Positions 45,601-53,218 of a stretch of DNA of 64,000 bases are shown here, one piece after another. Numbering within the stretch: the stretch's first letter is position 1; every line of letters begins with the position of its first letter. The notes under the pieces are model-generated. The model saw only the letters and a list, made by a program, of their open reading frames with translations. It was not told the DNA's origin and searched no databases. This stretch comes from Branchiostoma belcheri (taxonomy: Eukaryota > Chordata > Leptocardii > Amphioxiformes > Branchiostomatidae), in NCBI RefSeq assembly GCF_001625305.1, contig NW_017803976.1, positions 1,853,829 to 1,917,828 on the forward strand, read 5' to 3'. The position numbers were made by a program, and so were the translations under genes.

Positions 45601-48600
45601 AAGGACGGGGGCAAAGCAGAATTGCGCCGGGGGCGTAGAGGAACGACGGGGGCGAAGCAGATTTTTTGCGGGGGCGAAGCAGAACGGGGCGGGGGCGAAG
45701 CAGAACGGCGGGGGCGAAGAGGAAGGAGTTTCATGGGGGTGTACATGTAGTTCTCAATGTCAATGTTAGAAAACCAATTGTACAATTTTTTATCACTTAG
45801 GTGTCAGATCATGGAGCTAGAAAAGGTTAATTTAAGGTTAATTTTAAAAAGTTATTTATTTATGTCCCTTGCAGGGGTCCACCCAAAAAACAGTCTAGGG
45901 TCGGCAGGTTTTTCTAGGGTCTGAAACAGGAAACACAACATTTTTTTCCTAGGCCTCGGTAATGTGCTCTTCCCATGGAGTTTGGGTTAGTCTGTCTGGC
46001 CTGAGAATCAAAACCAGAGCAGGAACCAGAAGTTAATGTGTTTTATCTGGAACTGTGCTGATCTAGCCCATTGGCACTTTTACTGAGCCACATAAAAGCT
46101 AAATGATCACAGCGGAAATCTGCTCCGAACGTCTGGGGTTGATTAAGGCCAAGGAGATAACGTCCTCTCAGTTACATGTACCCTCCTGTCACAGTGTAGG
46201 GATGTTAATGATATAGTTGTCATACCAGGATGAGCTTAACAAGTTGTTAATGTGTTAATTTTTGTTATGGGACTTACATGTAAATACAACACATTACATG
46301 TATATACATGATTGTATATAAATATATATATTAGGCCACAGCAAGTAATTTTTATGGATGACATCAGTGCGCGCATTAATTTTTGCCTGATTTTGGAAAA
46401 AAAATTTTGTTGCCCTCTGACAGTGGTCAACATGCCAAAAATGGGTAAAGATGATTCTGTTTCCATGCTGGAATGTGGATGGCAGATAGGAGACAAGAAA
46501 AGGCTTTGATTTAATGTTTTGTTTTTACTTTGATGCAGTGATATGTGATGCTGGCTGTGTATATGTGATGTTCCCACTGATCAAAAGTATTTGTACAATC
46601 ATGATTGAGTCAAAATTTTAAAATGTATAGGAACCTTGTATTTTTCGGCCCGCCTTTTTTGCCTGCTCGCATTAGATTTGGAGTCTGCGGAGGATATCAT
46701 CCATAAAATTTACTTGTTGTGGCCTTAAGGAAACCTAGGAGAAAAGAAAACCTCTAGCATTGATGTGGAGAAAATTCTAGCATGCATCTTACTTAGTTGT
46801 CACAATTATTACCAGTAATAATCAACAACAAATGTCCTCATCTAGTCTTAACTTTTAGGTTATCCTGTTGAAAAATCTACAAGCAAACAGGCAAACACAC
46901 AGGCAAACATACAAACAAAAATAATGCTTGTCCAAGATAGAACAGCCAGAGAAAATGTGATAAAGAAGTATGTAAAGGAAAATGTACTTCAACAGTTGAA
47001 AATCATTAGCTTTAGGCCAGTTGTTTTGAGCATGTTTGTTGTGAGTGCCATTGCCATAAAAGCAATTAAACTGATTCCTCTGATCTGGTGTTCAAAAACT
47101 TCTTCCATAAGTTTACTAAACTGCTGTAACTTACTTCTGCGGGGGCCCACATGCCCTTTTTAATTCTACGTAGAGCGTAGACGGACTGCTTTTAAATTCC
47201 ATGTATAGCGTAATTGGCCCATTTTTCGTAGAGCGTAATTCGACGCTTTATTTTACATAATTTGTTGTGGCCTCTTAGAATTTATCGTAAAGCGTAATGG
47301 GCCCGGGGGAGGCTTCTTGAATTCAGCGTAATACATTAGCCGGCTCTCAAAATTTAGTGTAGAGCGTTGTCGTGACCCCCACCCCCCACCCCCACATGCA
47401 GGCCCTCTTCTGCCAGTAATTAAAAGGTCACTAGAATAGTTTGAGTTGGGATTTTGGACTTCACTTGAAACTTCAAAAGAATTCTTACTCTTGTCTCAAG
47501 TGTCACATCCCTGAGTAGTGATTTTGAAAGGAGCAGAAGTCAGTAGTAACTTCAGAAGAATTCTGCTAGTTAGGCCATGTTGATTTGATTATATGTATGA
47601 CATCTGCACGCGCATAAATTTTTGTCCGTTTCCAAAAAAAAAACTTGGGTTTTGACCAAACTGTAAATCGTACAAAGTAGCCGCAAAATGAGCAAATACG
47701 AATATGCTGTAATGTGTAAATTAGAAAAAAATATTGGAAAACGATACTTATGTCGCAGAATGCCAAAATTCCAAAGGTGGACACAAGAAGAAAATGTGAA
47801 GGAATGAAAATGAAGAGTCTATTATTCACCATGCCAATAAAATATTACTGTGTGTTTTGCCATTTGTTGAACCTTCATTGCCACCTAGATTTCATAATGA
47901 AGGCAACTTTTTCTTTTGCCAAACTTTTTTTTTATTCGCACTCTCGCATCAGTTTTGGGGTTCCCAGAGGATGTCATCCATATTATCAAATCAACATGGC
48001 CTTACTTATCTTAATTCTGTCTGATGACCACCTGTCTGAGCAGGGACACTTGTCTAACAAACCCCAGACGGAGCATCAGTTCACAGACTGGGAATCACTG
48101 ATTAAACCCTGGAGAACTTGTTGTACACATTCCTGATGCTAGTCACTAGTAGCCTGGGTACCATCCGGATTTTCGCTCCGCAACGCTCGAAAACATCAAT
48201 AGCCTGGGTAGTGGGTACCATCCGGATTTTTGCTTCGCAACGCTTGAAGATTTTCTTTCACACTGATGCTGGGGCTTGATGGTAGCTCGCCATTTGCCTC
48301 TGTCCCGTGGTTCTTGTGCACAGATTGTCAATACCCATTTTTTCTGCAAATTGTATTTTGAGGCCCGGCTTGCAAAGTTTAGGGCATGAATCCTAATTAC
48401 TGTATTCCTTGTAACCTTCTCTCGTCATAAGACTATTCTCAGTCATTCTTAGTCATCCTTTACATGTAGTTCTCATGCCTGCAGGTATTTCAGCTGTATT
48501 TTGTGACCTTAGGCCACACCAATTTAATTGGTTGGTTCTCGGATTTTTTCAGGAAAAATATGAAGTGACAGGGCAAAAACAAAAAAAAACTGGTCTAGGC

Positions 48601-48965
48601 ATCCTATCATAGCCGCAAATGCTACGATAGGAGCCATGAAGTCAACACAAAAAGCTGAGTTAATATTTAAACAATGAATTTTGAACTTTGCAAATCAGAA
48701 AAAAATGAAGGGGCGAATCTGAGAGCCAACAAATTAAATCGATGTGGCCTTATCAACAAGTAAAGTTATGGTTGTAAATACATGTACTTTTACGAACATA
48801 AACTGAAGATTTGTGAAGATGTAAACTGTATACTCAAAGTGTTTCCATTTTTTTCAGGAGGATCCAAAAAAGAAGGACCCTTGGGAACAGTACATGGCTG
48901 AAGTACAGAAGTACAAGGCTCATCAGTGCTGTGATGATGACAAAACACGACCACTGGTCAAGTAG
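19770..48965 (+). CDS. TRIR: Telomerase RNA component interacting RNase homologue, complete, 3 exons
   Basis: Small nuclear protein of the TRIR (C19orf43) family; the human protein has been reported as an exoribonuclease acting on telomerase RNA ends. Exons: 19770-20051 (94 codons), 34254-34322 (23 codons) and 48858-48965 (35 codons plus TAG), phase 0 throughout, 152 residues. Exon 1 has a Ser/Gly-rich start, then the family hallmark FANDGSFLAMFQKKMEE followed by a Lys/Glu/Arg-rich helix. Exon 2 (VGKRKGPILKTGVVKKKKP) matches the central GKR/LKTG block. Exon 3 has the strongly conserved tail YMAEVQKYKAHQC and DDDKTRPLVK at the stop. The protein is a little shorter than the human one. The two introns are about 14.2 and 14.5 kb, long for so small a gene, and hold most of the mobile DNA in the window. 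The start ATG follows ACC (good Kozak). Confidence 0.95.
20052..22456. other. TRIR intron 1, left part, little recognised
   Basis: Mostly unique AT-rich DNA. 20995-21250 has a GC-richer repeat-like piece (ACCTCCGGGCAAGGAGAC, TCCGCGGAAGG), and 21700-21785 has the Penelope-like tail words CGAAATGTC and CCAGTAGTAGAGTTTGAATT. No exon found. Confidence 0.4.
22457..22843. mobile_element. Possible hAT-like element
   Basis: The left CAGTGTACAGGTAACAAAATAC-like end is mirrored by GGTATTTTGTACGCTG at the right, with GGTTGCCC words repeated inside. No convincing target duplication was found. Confidence 0.35.
22913..24688. mobile_element. 1.8-kb element with about 33-bp terminal inverted repeats
   Basis: ATAGAGTCAATTCCGCGTCA at the left is mirrored by TGATGCGGAATGGACTCTAT at the right, continuing through CCGAGTGGGTT. 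Non-autonomous: ORFs are short and unlike transposases. The interior has three zones: TTTCTAA/ATATTT words (23080-23720), ATTATGCAAAT words (23800-24210), and a GACA run (24575-24609) followed by CTTGGCGAAGGTAAAAAA. Confidence 0.7.
24575..24609 (+). repeat. (CAGA)n microsatellite
   Basis: About eight GACA units then a short ACAC run, near the right end of the 1.8-kb element. It yields a spurious TDRQTDRQ frame. Confidence 0.9.
24910..25020. mobile_element. Perfect 50-bp-arm foldback with 9-bp target duplication, family K
   Basis: Arms 24910-24959 and 24971-25020 are exact inverted copies (outer end TAGCCTGGTATCCAGCC), separated by 11 bp. GGAAGATCA stands at 24901-24909 and again at 25021-25029. 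The empty-site logic and arm identity indicate a recent insertion. Confidence 0.9.
25137..25372 (+). mobile_element. Family E periodic CpG-rich element
   Basis: Ends GCTTGCAAGG and CTTGCGGGTCC; flanks TCTTCTAT and CCTTCTAT (7 of 8 match). The interior is built of about 30-bp units with the core CGCTCTACGTAGAATTA. Confidence 0.85.
25699..27550 (+). mobile_element. MITE family B, split by a later 1.4-kb insertion
   Basis: The left half at 25699-25988 and right half at 27438-27550 join into one normal family B copy (CTCATTTTGC plus AACTGTTTTG). TA flanks both outer ends. Confidence 0.85.
25989..27430. mobile_element. hAT- or P-like non-autonomous element inside a MITE B
   Basis: The TIR block TAGGCCACCGAGTTTTTG near 25998 is mirrored near 27412-27430. 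Subterminal GAACACGG-CCGTTGAAA-TTCCC-AGAATCATAC units occur two to three times at the left (26140-26260) and inverted at the right (27160-27350). ATTTTGC flanks both sides (7 bp, possibly 8 with one mismatch). No transposase frame is visible. Subterminal repeats plus about an 8-bp duplication point to hAT or P. Confidence 0.7.
27569..27991 (-). mobile_element. MITE family D, best copy
   Basis: TIR AGGCCACACCATCTTAATT at the left and TTAAGTCGGTGTGGCC at the right, with TA at 27567-27568 and 27992-27993. It lies only 18 bp from the end of the preceding MITE B. Confidence 0.88.
28057..28318 (-). mobile_element. Family E periodic element
   Basis: Reverse orientation: GGGGCCCGCATGCCC at the left and GGACCCCCCCATGCAG at the right. 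CATTTGT flanks both sides (28050-28056, 28321-28327). Confidence 0.85.
28553..28786 (+). mobile_element. Family E periodic element
   Basis: ATGCAAGGGGGGGTCCCGAC to CTTGCGGGCCCCC, with seven CG-T-TACG units inside. No clear target duplication. Confidence 0.85.
29195..29367 (+). mobile_element. Diverged family E element
   Basis: Keeps the rhythm CCGATTACGATTGACG, CTGATTACG and CCTTACGAAAAAGGGC but with many substitutions; older than the other copies. Confidence 0.6.
29337..29989 (+). repeat. Tandem duplication, copy 1
   Basis: Unit from CGAAAAAGGGCATGTA to CTCAAAATTTAGGTCC. Copy 1 carries a family A MITE (29399-29784) and keeps the empty site GATTTACAGTC that is occupied by a Harbinger element in copy 2. 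Confidence 0.85.
29399..29784 (-). mobile_element. MITE family A, TTGTTGGTTCTCGG subtype
   Basis: Full TIRs, with TA at 29397-29398 and 29785-29786. Absent from the same position in copy 2 of the tandem duplication, so it inserted after the duplication or was lost from copy 2. Confidence 0.9.
29990..30399 (-). mobile_element. MITE family B at the duplication junction
   Basis: AGGCCATGTTGATTTGATT to its inverse with TA on both sides. It sits exactly between the two copies of the duplicated unit. Confidence 0.9.
30401..31390 (+). repeat. Tandem duplication, copy 2
   Basis: Same unit as 29337-29989 with small differences (for example GGTGGAAGGTCC against GGTGGATTAGGTCC). It lacks the family A MITE and contains the Harbinger-type element. 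Confidence 0.85.
30629..31357 (+). mobile_element. PIF/Harbinger-type element, 729 bp
   Basis: TIRs share ACTTTAGACTGACGACGG; TTA duplicated at 30626-30628 and 31358-31360. The frame 30711-31115 (134 residues, with IGSYWRSSDWWQG) may be a scrap of element protein; I cannot align it to a full transposase. The interior is GC-rich compared with the intron. The unoccupied site is present in the adjacent duplicate. Confidence 0.85.
31579..31858. mobile_element. Family K-like element with AGCCTGG end
   Basis: Begins TAGCCTGGGTACCA and ends TGGTTACCAGGTTA; AGGTCATACC (10 bp) stands on both sides (31569-31578, 31859-31868). The interior is GC-rich and non-coding. The same end motif occurs near 37653, 48152 and 48200. 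Confidence 0.75.
31930..32030 (+). repeat. Dispersed repeat, family O
   Basis: TAGGAAAAAAATGTTGTATT and CCTGCAAGGGACAT match pieces at 44545-44600, 45860-45955 (inverse) and 60594-60690. Terminal structure not resolved. Confidence 0.55.
32493..32606. other. Assembly gap
   Basis: Run of N directly left of a family A MITE, whose first bases are lost in it. Confidence 0.98.
32607..32957 (+). mobile_element. MITE family A, left end in gap
   Basis: Starts at CCAATTAAAATTTCTTGG; the right TIR and TA are complete. Confidence 0.88.
33270..33385 (+). mobile_element. SINE-like fragment
   Basis: ACGTTAAAGAACTCACCGCA and TTATCGAAAAGAGTAGGGG resemble a conserved SINE body segment found in many invertebrates. 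The tRNA-like head is not evident. Confidence 0.4.
33433..33843 (+). mobile_element. MITE family C
   Basis: TIR AGGCCACAGCAAGTAATTT, continuing TTATGGATGACATC, and its inverse, with TA on both sides. Second copy at 46334-46725. Confidence 0.88.
34401..34788 (+). mobile_element. hAT-type MITE, family F
   Basis: TIRs TAGTGGTGCATACC and GGTATGCATCACTA; exact 8-bp duplication TTGAGGGC at 34393-34400 and 34789-34796. It lies 78 bp after TRIR exon 2. Confidence 0.95.
34817..35154 (+). mobile_element. hAT-like element, family G
   Basis: CAGGGCTCGAAAT at the left and ATTTCGAGCC at the right, with internal GGTGCAC clusters at both ends. No clean target duplication. Confidence 0.75.
35735..35945 (-). 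mobile_element. Family E periodic element
   Basis: GGGGCCCGCAAGCCC to CCCCCCTTGCAGGCCC; ACTAATG on both sides. Confidence 0.87.
35946..36670. other. TRIR intron 2 DNA, unassigned
   Basis: An open frame at 35975-36448 has no recognisable domain; its middle (GGCATGAAGGTAGAGTGGG) looks like dispersed-repeat text. No exon supported. Confidence 0.35.
36671..37337 (+). mobile_element. Family L element containing a family F MITE
   Basis: Begins AGCACACCAGCAGAACGTAC and ends near TTTTGCTGAAGTGCT; interrupted at 36741-37133 by a hAT-type MITE. Removing the MITE restores a normal family L reading (TATTGTGCACAGCACTTCG). Confidence 0.75.
36741..37133 (+). mobile_element. hAT-type MITE, family F, nested in family L
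   Basis: TAGTGATGCATACC to GGTATGCATCACTA. TGCACAG repeats on both sides, with two extra C bases at the left junction. Confidence 0.92.
37836..38231 (+). mobile_element. MITE family B
   Basis: Complete TIRs with TA at 37834-37835 and 38232-38233; CGCGCGTGCGAATAAA and CATGCGCGCGCGG segments match the other copies. Confidence 0.92.
38234..39280. other. Intron DNA with no recognised feature
   Basis: AT-rich; no repeat copies or exons recognised. Confidence 0.4.
39286..39470 (-). mobile_element. Fragment of the CCGTAGCCAGG element family
   Basis: Inverse of the interior of 6722-7144 (GAAGGTTCATTTTTCAAAAT, then GGACCCCCCTAGG). A plus-strand fragment lies at 40490-40605. Confidence 0.6.
39789..40163 (+). 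mobile_element. MITE family A
   Basis: The left TIR is intact, the right TIR ends GGTGTGGGC (decayed); TTCTTGGTTAA subtype with a small TATTAATAGG insertion in the middle. Confidence 0.88.
40879..41027 (-). other. Possible antisense acidic exon or ORF remnant
   Basis: The minus strand keeps one frame open for about 49 codons, giving a very acidic stretch (DFEDDFDDITLEEEE). It has an acceptor-like TCCATAG before it and a donor-like CAAGTGAGT over its stop. It could be a missed exon of an antisense gene or a chance frame; no partner exon was recognised. Confidence 0.18.
41744..42114 (+). mobile_element. MITE family A
   Basis: TA-bounded, TTCTTGGTTAA subtype; a short deletion removed TTCTTGGTTAA from the left TIR only. 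Confidence 0.9.
42384..42791 (-). mobile_element. hAT-type MITE, family F
   Basis: TAGTGATGCATACC to ATATGCATCACTA; flanks ATCTCAAC and ATCTTAAC (7 of 8). A TATA expansion lies at the right TIR. Confidence 0.92.
43192..43426. mobile_element. PIF/Harbinger-type MITE, 235 bp
   Basis: GACCCCGTTCATACTAGACT at the left is mirrored by AGTCTGGTGTGAACGGGGTC at the right; TTA at 43189-43191 and 43427-43429. Confidence 0.88.
43494..43953 (+). mobile_element. MITE family B inserted in a family A end
   Basis: Complete TIRs with TA on both sides. The flanks AACCAACAAG and TTGGTGTGGCC look like the two parts of a family A right TIR. Contains the gap at 43595-43614. Confidence 0.85.
43595..43614. other. 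Assembly gap with duplicated flanks
   Basis: Both sides carry TGATGCGAGCGCGCGAAT followed by the same A-runs and GTTTTGC, so the gap may hide a false local duplication. Confidence 0.9.
44152..44361 (+). mobile_element. Family E element with exact 9-bp target duplication
   Basis: GGGCCTGCAAGG to CTTGCGGGCCCC; CAGAAAAGA at 44143-44151 and 44362-44370. One internal unit is deleted compared with other copies. Confidence 0.92.
44996..45741. mobile_element. 746-bp near-perfect palindrome
   Basis: Arms 44996-45353 and 45384-45741 (358 bp each) are inverted copies with about three mismatches and no indel that I can see, around a 30-bp spacer. TACAT flanks both sides. The outer parts contain repeated CTTCGCCCCCG words; the inner parts are unique. 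Both arms encode the same proline/arginine-rich frame, which is a consequence of the symmetry. It lies in TRIR intron 2. Confidence 0.93.
46334..46725 (+). mobile_element. MITE family C
   Basis: AGGCCACAGCAAGTAATTT to its inverse with TA on both sides; about 90% like the 33433 copy by eye. Confidence 0.88.
47141..47405 (-). mobile_element. Family E periodic element
   Basis: GGGGGCCCACATGCCC to ACATGCAGGCCC; CTTCTGC on both sides. More diverged than the 44152 copy. Confidence 0.82.
47573..48002 (-). mobile_element. MITE family B
   Basis: AGGCCATGTTGATTTGATT to its inverse with TA on both sides. Confidence 0.9.
48512..48750 (-). mobile_element. MITE family A, internally deleted
   Basis: Both TIRs and TA flanks are present, but about 130 bp of the usual interior is missing. 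It ends 107 bp before TRIR exon 3. Confidence 0.88.
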
Positions 48966-49024
48966 CAACAACCCTGTGCATCAACTAACCCTGTGCATCA
49001 AATACCTGTAGATAGAGTGTACAT

Positions 49025-49410
49025 ACAGAATACAACACGGCGTATTCCGTATCACCAGAGGTATTGGCCCTACTGCGATCCGGCTTGTGGGAGGGCCGGG
49101 ACCGAGGGTGATGCGGAATACACCGTGTTGTATTTTATTTATGTCATACCCACCCAAGAAAAACCTGCCTTTCAATACGAAATGATCCAAAATTTGGTGT
49201 CTCTAAACCAGAAAAAAATGCAACAACATCAATTCTAACATCTGAAACCTGTATTTGATTTTTCGAAAGCGGCACACGCGGTTAGGGCGAAATGTATTTG
49301 GATCTTTTCTGTGGAAGCCGGGTTTGTTCCGTAAAGTACAGCCCGGTCCAGAACACCGTTATCGAACTTCGAACATTATCCTGGTCCGGGTATGATATAA
49401 ATGTACCTAC
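49025..49410 (+). mobile_element. Family I element with a hairpin head, in the TRIR 3' region
   Basis: AATACAACACGGCGTATTCC at 49029 is mirrored by GGAATACACCGTGTTGTATT ending near 49136. The rest matches 56025-56445 in inverse orientation through TCGAAAGCGGCACACGCGG to GATATAAATGTAC. It begins 60 bp after the TRIR stop, so is probably in its 3' UTR. Confidence 0.8.
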
Positions 49411-50226
49411 ATATATATGGAGGATGGACAGAAAATCTTCCACAGTCCAGGTCCCCTCACTTTGGAACACTTCATAGTGTTGATGACTCTTGAAATAGAT
49501 ATTCTATTGTCAATGAATACATGTATGTCGTCTGTGTGACATATAGAACTGTTGAAGTGTTCCCCATGAAGAATCTTGAACCACAAAGTTGCTCTGTTGA
49601 TTCTTTCATCTCTGTAACATTTTATATATAATTGTGGAGGGGTTCTATGAAGAAAGCCATTTTGTATCAACAGTTACTGGATGTTCAGGTTATGGATTCA
49701 TGGGGTCATATACACATTTCATTTATATTTTACTATTCCTTTAAAAAGAAATATGGTATGAAATGGGCTGCTTGGGGCAACATATTATTTGCCTATTTCA
49801 TGTTCTTGTAATGTTACCCCACCCATTTTAAATGATGTACACAGCTTTTCTGTTTTGTTTGAACATTTTCACTGCCTCTCATTCTTTCATGAAAAAAGAT
49901 CTGTGACTCCCCTACTTTTTTCAATGGTAATGCCAATGGCTCTGTTGATCTGTATATAAAGTATTATTATGTAAGTTGATAATTATGTAAGATGAAGACA
50001 ACTGATTTTCGCCAATGCCTGTTAGCTCGTGTACATGTGTATATTACACTTTTAAGTTTTATGCTGTGGTCTGTTTAGCTCTGAATGTGCTCAACACAGT
50101 ATTCAACATGAAACAGTTATTTAAAACCTTTCTCCATCTGTACTTAAAGCTGTACATAGCGTTTTGCATTGTAAATTCATTCCGTTCTGTGATTGTGGTG
50201 TAGAGGTAGAAAACAGATAACATGTC
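49411..50226. other. TRIR 3' flank, no recognised feature
   Basis: AT-rich, unique-looking; may include the TRIR 3' UTR. No canonical AATAAA with clear downstream GT-rich sequence was picked out. Confidence 0.35.
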
Positions 50227-50234
50227 CTGTATAG

Positions 50235-50730
50235 TACTCTCCAAGCAGAGGTTTGGGTTTTGGGGGTATTTTTAGTGTGTTTTTAGGCTTTTTTGGGGGG
50301 GTTTCTCTTTTGCACTGAATTTTTTTCCCACCAAACCCAACCTCTGCCGGCACTCAACCCGGGGAGGGGCAAACCTATTAAAAGCTATTCAAAACAGGCG
50401 ATACTGCCCCTCCCCGGGAACCATCAAACTGTCATTAGGGATATCCATTTTATTGTGGTGGATTATCACACTTCTAGCCAGTCAGAAAGGCATTCATTGG
50501 GCCACACGCCTCCTGCTGACTGTGCCTATTCATGCGTCTGGTTCACACCTCCTTGCAGAACGACTGAAATGTGTTGAAGTGATTAGGTTTATAGCCCATT
50601 GAAGCTTTTGACTGCCTGCAGAGGTTGGGTTTGGTGGGAAAAAAAATTCAGTGCAAAAGAGAAACCCCGAAAAAAAGCCTAAAAACACACTAAAAATACC
50701 CCCAAAACCCAAACCTCTGCTTGGAGAGTA
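50235..50730. mobile_element. hAT-like foldback element, about 100-bp TIRs
   Basis: TACTCTCCAAGCAGAGG at the left is mirrored by CCTCTGCTTGGAGAGTA at the right, continuing for about 100 bp with a 270-bp unique middle. Exact 8-bp duplication CTGTATAG at 50227-50234 and 50731-50738. Confidence 0.9.
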
Positions 50731-50970
50731 CTGTATAGAACCCATTTCAAACGTGTGCTCATTTCTTGTGCATCATTTCAAACATAGATGTGGAAAAATG
50801 CATGTTATAAAGGCTGTAGAAAACTGTGGTCATAGCATTCCATGGATAATTCTACTCCTTGGGATATTCTGGCAACCAGTTGACCGTAGCTGCTTGAAAT
50901 ATGTCTGTGAAAATGCTGTACATGTACTACCTTTGTCCACAAATACTAGTACATAACTGCATATTATAGC

Positions 50971-51223
50971 AGCACATCAGTAGAACGTACTGTGCCTGTG
51001 CAAAACCCCCATTTTTTACGGTTTTCATTAGATTTTTGGTCAACGTTGCATCAGAATTTTGCCTGTTGCAGACAATATTTTTTCCGACATAACATTTGGA
51101 ACCTACAGGCGGGATGTTAACCATATATGCACGAATACGACCTTATATGAGACGTTCTGCCGAAGTGCTATGCATTAAACATTACGGGTTTCGCGCAGGT
51201 GCAGTACGTTCTGCCGACGTGCT
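50971..51223 (+). mobile_element. Family L element
   Basis: AGCACATCAGTAGAACGTAC to ACGTTCTGCCGACGTGCT; the cleanest of the copies. Confidence 0.75.
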
Positions 51224-51582
51224 CATATTAGTCATTCTCATCTGAGAGAAAAAACCCCGCAAAAGACCGGTGCCATTCTTAGTTTTTATTGAATCAGATT
51301 TTCCTTTCTAGAAAATGTTGTATTGAAGGAAGGTAAAAAAAAAAGTACCTTTATTATGTTATGGTAAAGTTTGTCTGTGCCAAAAATATCTTCATGATTT
51401 CTTGTCAAAGTACCGATTCGGGGTATATTATTTATTATTATCAATTTGTGTTGATATAGACTTTCCAGTCGGTGAAGATGTTAAAAAGTCCAGGCAAACT
51501 GTTCGCTATTTCTTTGTAAAACGCAGGCAGTCTAGACAGAAAACTGGTGGACTAAACTGAAGGTTGAACTTTTTTTAAATTA

Positions 51583-51948
51583 GGCCACACCAATTTAATT
51601 TCTTGGTTAACGGATTTTTCTAGAAAAATAATGTAGTGGGTGGGCAAAAAAAAATAATAAAAAATCAGGCTTAGGCATCCTATTATGGCCCAAAATGGTA
51701 CAATAGGAGCCATGAAGTCAACACAAAAGGCTGGTTCAAAATTTAAACAATGAATTTTGAACTTTTAATGATACCACTGCATTGAAAGATTGAATAACTG
51801 TAACAACTAGGAAGAAAAGGACTGTTTTCAACTGTTCAGGACAAAATATGAGCATTTTGCAGTTCTTTTTTTTTTATTTTTTTTTTGCAAATCAGAAAAA
51901 AATGAAGTGGGCGAATCCGTTAACCAAGAAATTAAATTGGTGTGGTCT
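51583..51948 (-). mobile_element. MITE family A
   Basis: TA-bounded; the right end reads GTGTGGTCT (one substitution). Intergenic between TRIR and HAUS3. Confidence 0.9.
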
Positions 51949-51950
51949 TA

Positions 51951-52549
51951 GATGAATGAATGCTAGACTGAAATCAGTGAGCTAATGTTAGTTTTCATGG
52001 TTCATTCTTTCAATGTTAAAATGTGTGGTTCATGTACTTGTGCGTTTCAGCAATGTAAAACATTGGAAGTTGCTACTTTCCTTATTTCAGTTTTGCAGCA
52101 ACATGTATAAAGACCAGTGTACAGTTTGAGGCTCACATCGTATTCAACTATTGGACATTTACATGAAATCACAGACAAACTGAAGGCAATAACTACCTGT
52201 TTAATTGTAGTCATAATATTTCAGTATGTTTGATGGAAGCAATACTATATAGTTACACTGATTACACTGCTACAGGTATTAAAAAAATGACAACATGGCA
52301 GGTTTTGTGACGGACTGGTTATTGCGTGTTTACTTCAAACATTTGCAGAACTTAAGATCTTTATAACTGACAACTATCCAGTTAAACTGTTTTCTTGTGT
52401 GTGGTTTATACATAGAAAATTTGCATGACGTATACGCAGCAATTTCTGTATGCCACAAGGAACAGTTTACTGTAGTAAGATGTGAATGATGATGGTGCAA
52501 TAGACTGGAATGTCACTGGAATTATTTGTGAGAATGTAAACATGTCATA
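51951..52549. other. Intergenic DNA with no recognised feature
   Basis: AT-rich, no repeats or coding frames recognised. Confidence 0.4.
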
Positions 52550-52778
52550 CAGGGCTCGAAATTTGCTTTTTGGAAAAGGTGACATTTTTTTGGTGCAACA
52601 TATGAAATAATATAATAATTATACAACAAAGGCTTCATTTTTTCTGACATTTGGATGACTCTATACTAGTATGCATACATATGTTAACATACGAAAATAT
52701 TTGGGTGCACTGGTGCATCCATAGAAAAAAATTGGGTGCACAGCTCCAATTTTGGGTGCACCCAGTATTTCAAGCCCT
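52550..52778 (+). mobile_element. hAT-like element, family G, short copy
   Basis: CAGGGCTCGAAAT to ATTTCAAGCCC with GGTGCAC words; internally shorter than other copies. Confidence 0.7.
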
Positions 52779-52818
52779 TTAAGAGATTCTATCACTCAGA
52801 CAGGATATATACAATATA

Positions 52819-53193
52819 AGGCCACACCAATTTAATTTGTTGGTTCTCGGATTCGCCTCTTCGTTTTTTTCTGATTTGCAAAAAAAAAAATTTGATTCTG
52901 GTCCTGAATCAACTGAAAAATGCTCATGTTTTGCCCCCAACAGTTGAGGAAAGTCCTTTTCTTCCTAGTTGTTACGGTTTTCCCATCTATCATTGCAGTG
53001 GTTTGATTAAAAGTTCAAAATTCAATGTTTAAATTTTAACCCAGCCTTTTGTGTTGACTTCATGGCTCATTCCATAGCATTTAAGCCTATAATAGGATGC
53101 CTAGACCTGTTTTTATTTTTATTTTTTTTCGCCCTGTCGCTTCATATTTTTTCTCAAAATATCCGAGAACCAACAAATTAAATTGGTGTGGCC
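52819..53193 (+). mobile_element. MITE family A providing the HAUS3 3' end
   Basis: Full TIRs with TA on both sides, TTGTTGGTTCTCGG subtype. It begins 24 bp past the HAUS3 stop on the minus strand. AATAAA lies inside it (minus strand, 53112-53117 and 53118-53123), about 100 nt after the stop. Confidence 0.9.
53112..53123 (-). promoter_or_regulatory. Likely HAUS3 poly(A) signal within a MITE
   Basis: Two overlapping AATAAA words on the minus strand, the first canonical signals after the HAUS3 stop at 53219. Every family A copy carries similar A/T runs, so the signal is element-derived. Confidence 0.5.
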
Positions 53194-53218
53194 TAAACTG
53201 TGGGCAAGAAAGTTTTTT

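Noticed and set aside
44979..45785. Two proline/arginine-rich proteins of the same sequence, one on each strand
   Set aside because: They are mirror readings of the two arms of the palindrome and follow from its symmetry and its CTTCGCCCCCG repeats.
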